The position numbers were made by a program, and so were the translations under genes. The notes below the pieces were generated by a model. That model did not search any database, was not told the origin of the DNA, and was given only the letters and a program-made list of their open reading frames with translations. From contig NC_134122.1 of assembly GCF_040939455.1 (NCBI RefSeq), forward strand, positions 34,204,001 through 34,268,000: DNA of 64,000 nucleotides. Reading direction: 5' to 3'. Shown here piece after piece: positions 63,153 to 64,000 of the stretch (its first letter is position 1; every line of letters starts with the position of its first letter). The DNA comes from Microcebus murinus (Eukaryota; Chordata; Mammalia; Primates; Cheirogaleidae).

Positions 63153-64000
63153 TTTTTTTTTTGTAACAGTTTTTATTTATTTATTTATTTATTTTTTAAA
63201 TTCGGGATATTATAGGTATACAAACATTTTGGTTACATATAATGTGTTTGTCTATCCTAAGCCAGGGCTATAAGCGTGCCCTTCCCCCATACAGTGTGCT
63301 CTGCTTCCATTAGTTGTGGGTTTGCCCCCACACACATCTGAATGGCACCCAATGAGTATTACTACCATGTGAGCACTTTAGTGTTGATCAGTTAATACCA
63401 ATTTGATGGTGAGTACACGTGGTGTTTGTTTTTCCATCCTTGTGAAACCTCCATTAGAAGTATGGCCTCAAGCTCCATCCAGGATAATAGAAGAGGTGCT
63501 AGTTCACCATTGTTTTTTGTAGTTGAGTAGTATTCTGTGGTATACATATACCACATTTTATTAATCCACTCATGTATTGATGAGCACTTGGGTGGTTTCC
63601 ATATATTTGCAGTTGTGAGTTGTGCTGCTATAAACATTCGAGTTTAGATGTCTTTATTATAGAATGTCTTTTTTTCCTTTGGGTAGGTGCCTAGTAGTGG
63701 GATTGCTGGATCAAATGATATTTCTATTTTTAGCCCTTGAGGTATCTCCAAATTACTTTCCATAGGGGTTGTACTAATTTGCAGTCCCACCAGCAGTGTA
63801 AGAGTGTTTCAGTCTCTCCATTTCCATGCCAGTTATTGTTGTTTTGGGACTTTTTGATAAAGACCATTCTCACTGGAGTTAGATGATATCTCATTATGGC
63901 TTTAATTTGTATTTCCCTAATGATTAGAGATGTTGAGCACATTTTTATCTGTTTGCTGGCTATTATTCTGTCTTTTTTGAAAATTTTCTGCCCATGTCCT
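63153..64000 (-). mobile_element. L1 3' end with ORF2 C-terminus, antisense, runs off the window
   Basis: Antisense L1 with T/ATTT-rich tail (63153-63197), lineage-type 3'UTR, then ORF2 C-terminal coding. Minus-strand frames give WYMYTTEYYSTTKNNGEL (within 63392-63637) and IMRYHLTPVRM...ETLLHCWWDCKLVQPLW (within 63730-63942). The better preserved protein text marks it as younger than the other L1s here. The two frames are not continuous, so it is not intact in this part. Confidence 0.93.

Noticed and set aside
63392..63942. Minus-strand frames that read like reverse-transcriptase protein
   Set aside because: These are broken C-terminal pieces of L1 ORF2, annotated as a mobile element and not as a host gene.

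Overview
The window is nuclear DNA from a primate and almost certainly from a strepsirrhine (lemur/loris lineage). It is AT-rich, has no bacterial gene organisation, and is filled with Alu, L1, L2, MIR, MaLR and DNA-transposon copies. Three full Alus (3778-4108, 12560-12893, 23843-24202) carry the extra internal block and the 'gctaggctgacgccgtggc' right-arm motif that I associate with lemuriform Alus. Two L1 3' ends have a matching lineage-type 3'UTR. The species cannot be told from the sequence.

Only two short stretches are real coding sequence, both on the + strand. They are consecutive phase-0 internal exons of AUTS2: a 102-nt exon at 13505-13606 encoding [15 protein letters not shown]... 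through ...RERLSD, and a 36-nt microexon at 27300-27335 encoding SSAPSSLGTGYF. Read together they run without a gap in the way I remember the N-terminal third of the AUTS2 protein. By my reconstruction they are exons 3 and 4. The rest is intron: the tail of intron 2 (1-13504), all of intron 3 (13607-27299) and the first ~37 kb of intron 4 (27336-64000). AUTS2 is a large neurodevelopmental gene whose product works with a variant Polycomb PRC1 complex and also has cytoplasmic roles. Its long 5' introns are known to hold brain enhancers.

Layout. 1-13.5 kb: Alus, an L2, an MLT1A LTR, an antisense L1 ORF2 fragment, another L2 and a young Alu, then the first exon. 13.6-27.3 kb: an L1 3' half, an L1M block, MIR, several L2s, and an LTR-like element nested inside an MLT1A, followed by a CpG-retaining, repeat-free stretch running into the microexon. 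27.3-41 kb: mostly single-copy sequence with few repeats and several hairpins. 41-49.3 kb: two Tc1/mariner-type elements flanked by TA dinucleotides and an internally deleted old L1. 49-54 kb: single-copy sequence with candidate enhancers. 54-59.4 kb: a degraded old L1 broken up by Alus, one of which holds a 125-bp patch whose sister copy lies 1 kb upstream. 60-63 kb: single-copy sequence including a strong candidate conserved element with exon-like splice signals. 63.15-64 kb: an antisense L1 that continues beyond the window.

No tRNA, rRNA, CRISPR array, or intact non-AUTS2 protein gene was recognised. All repeat family names and the AUTS2 assignment come from recognition by eye; no database search was run.
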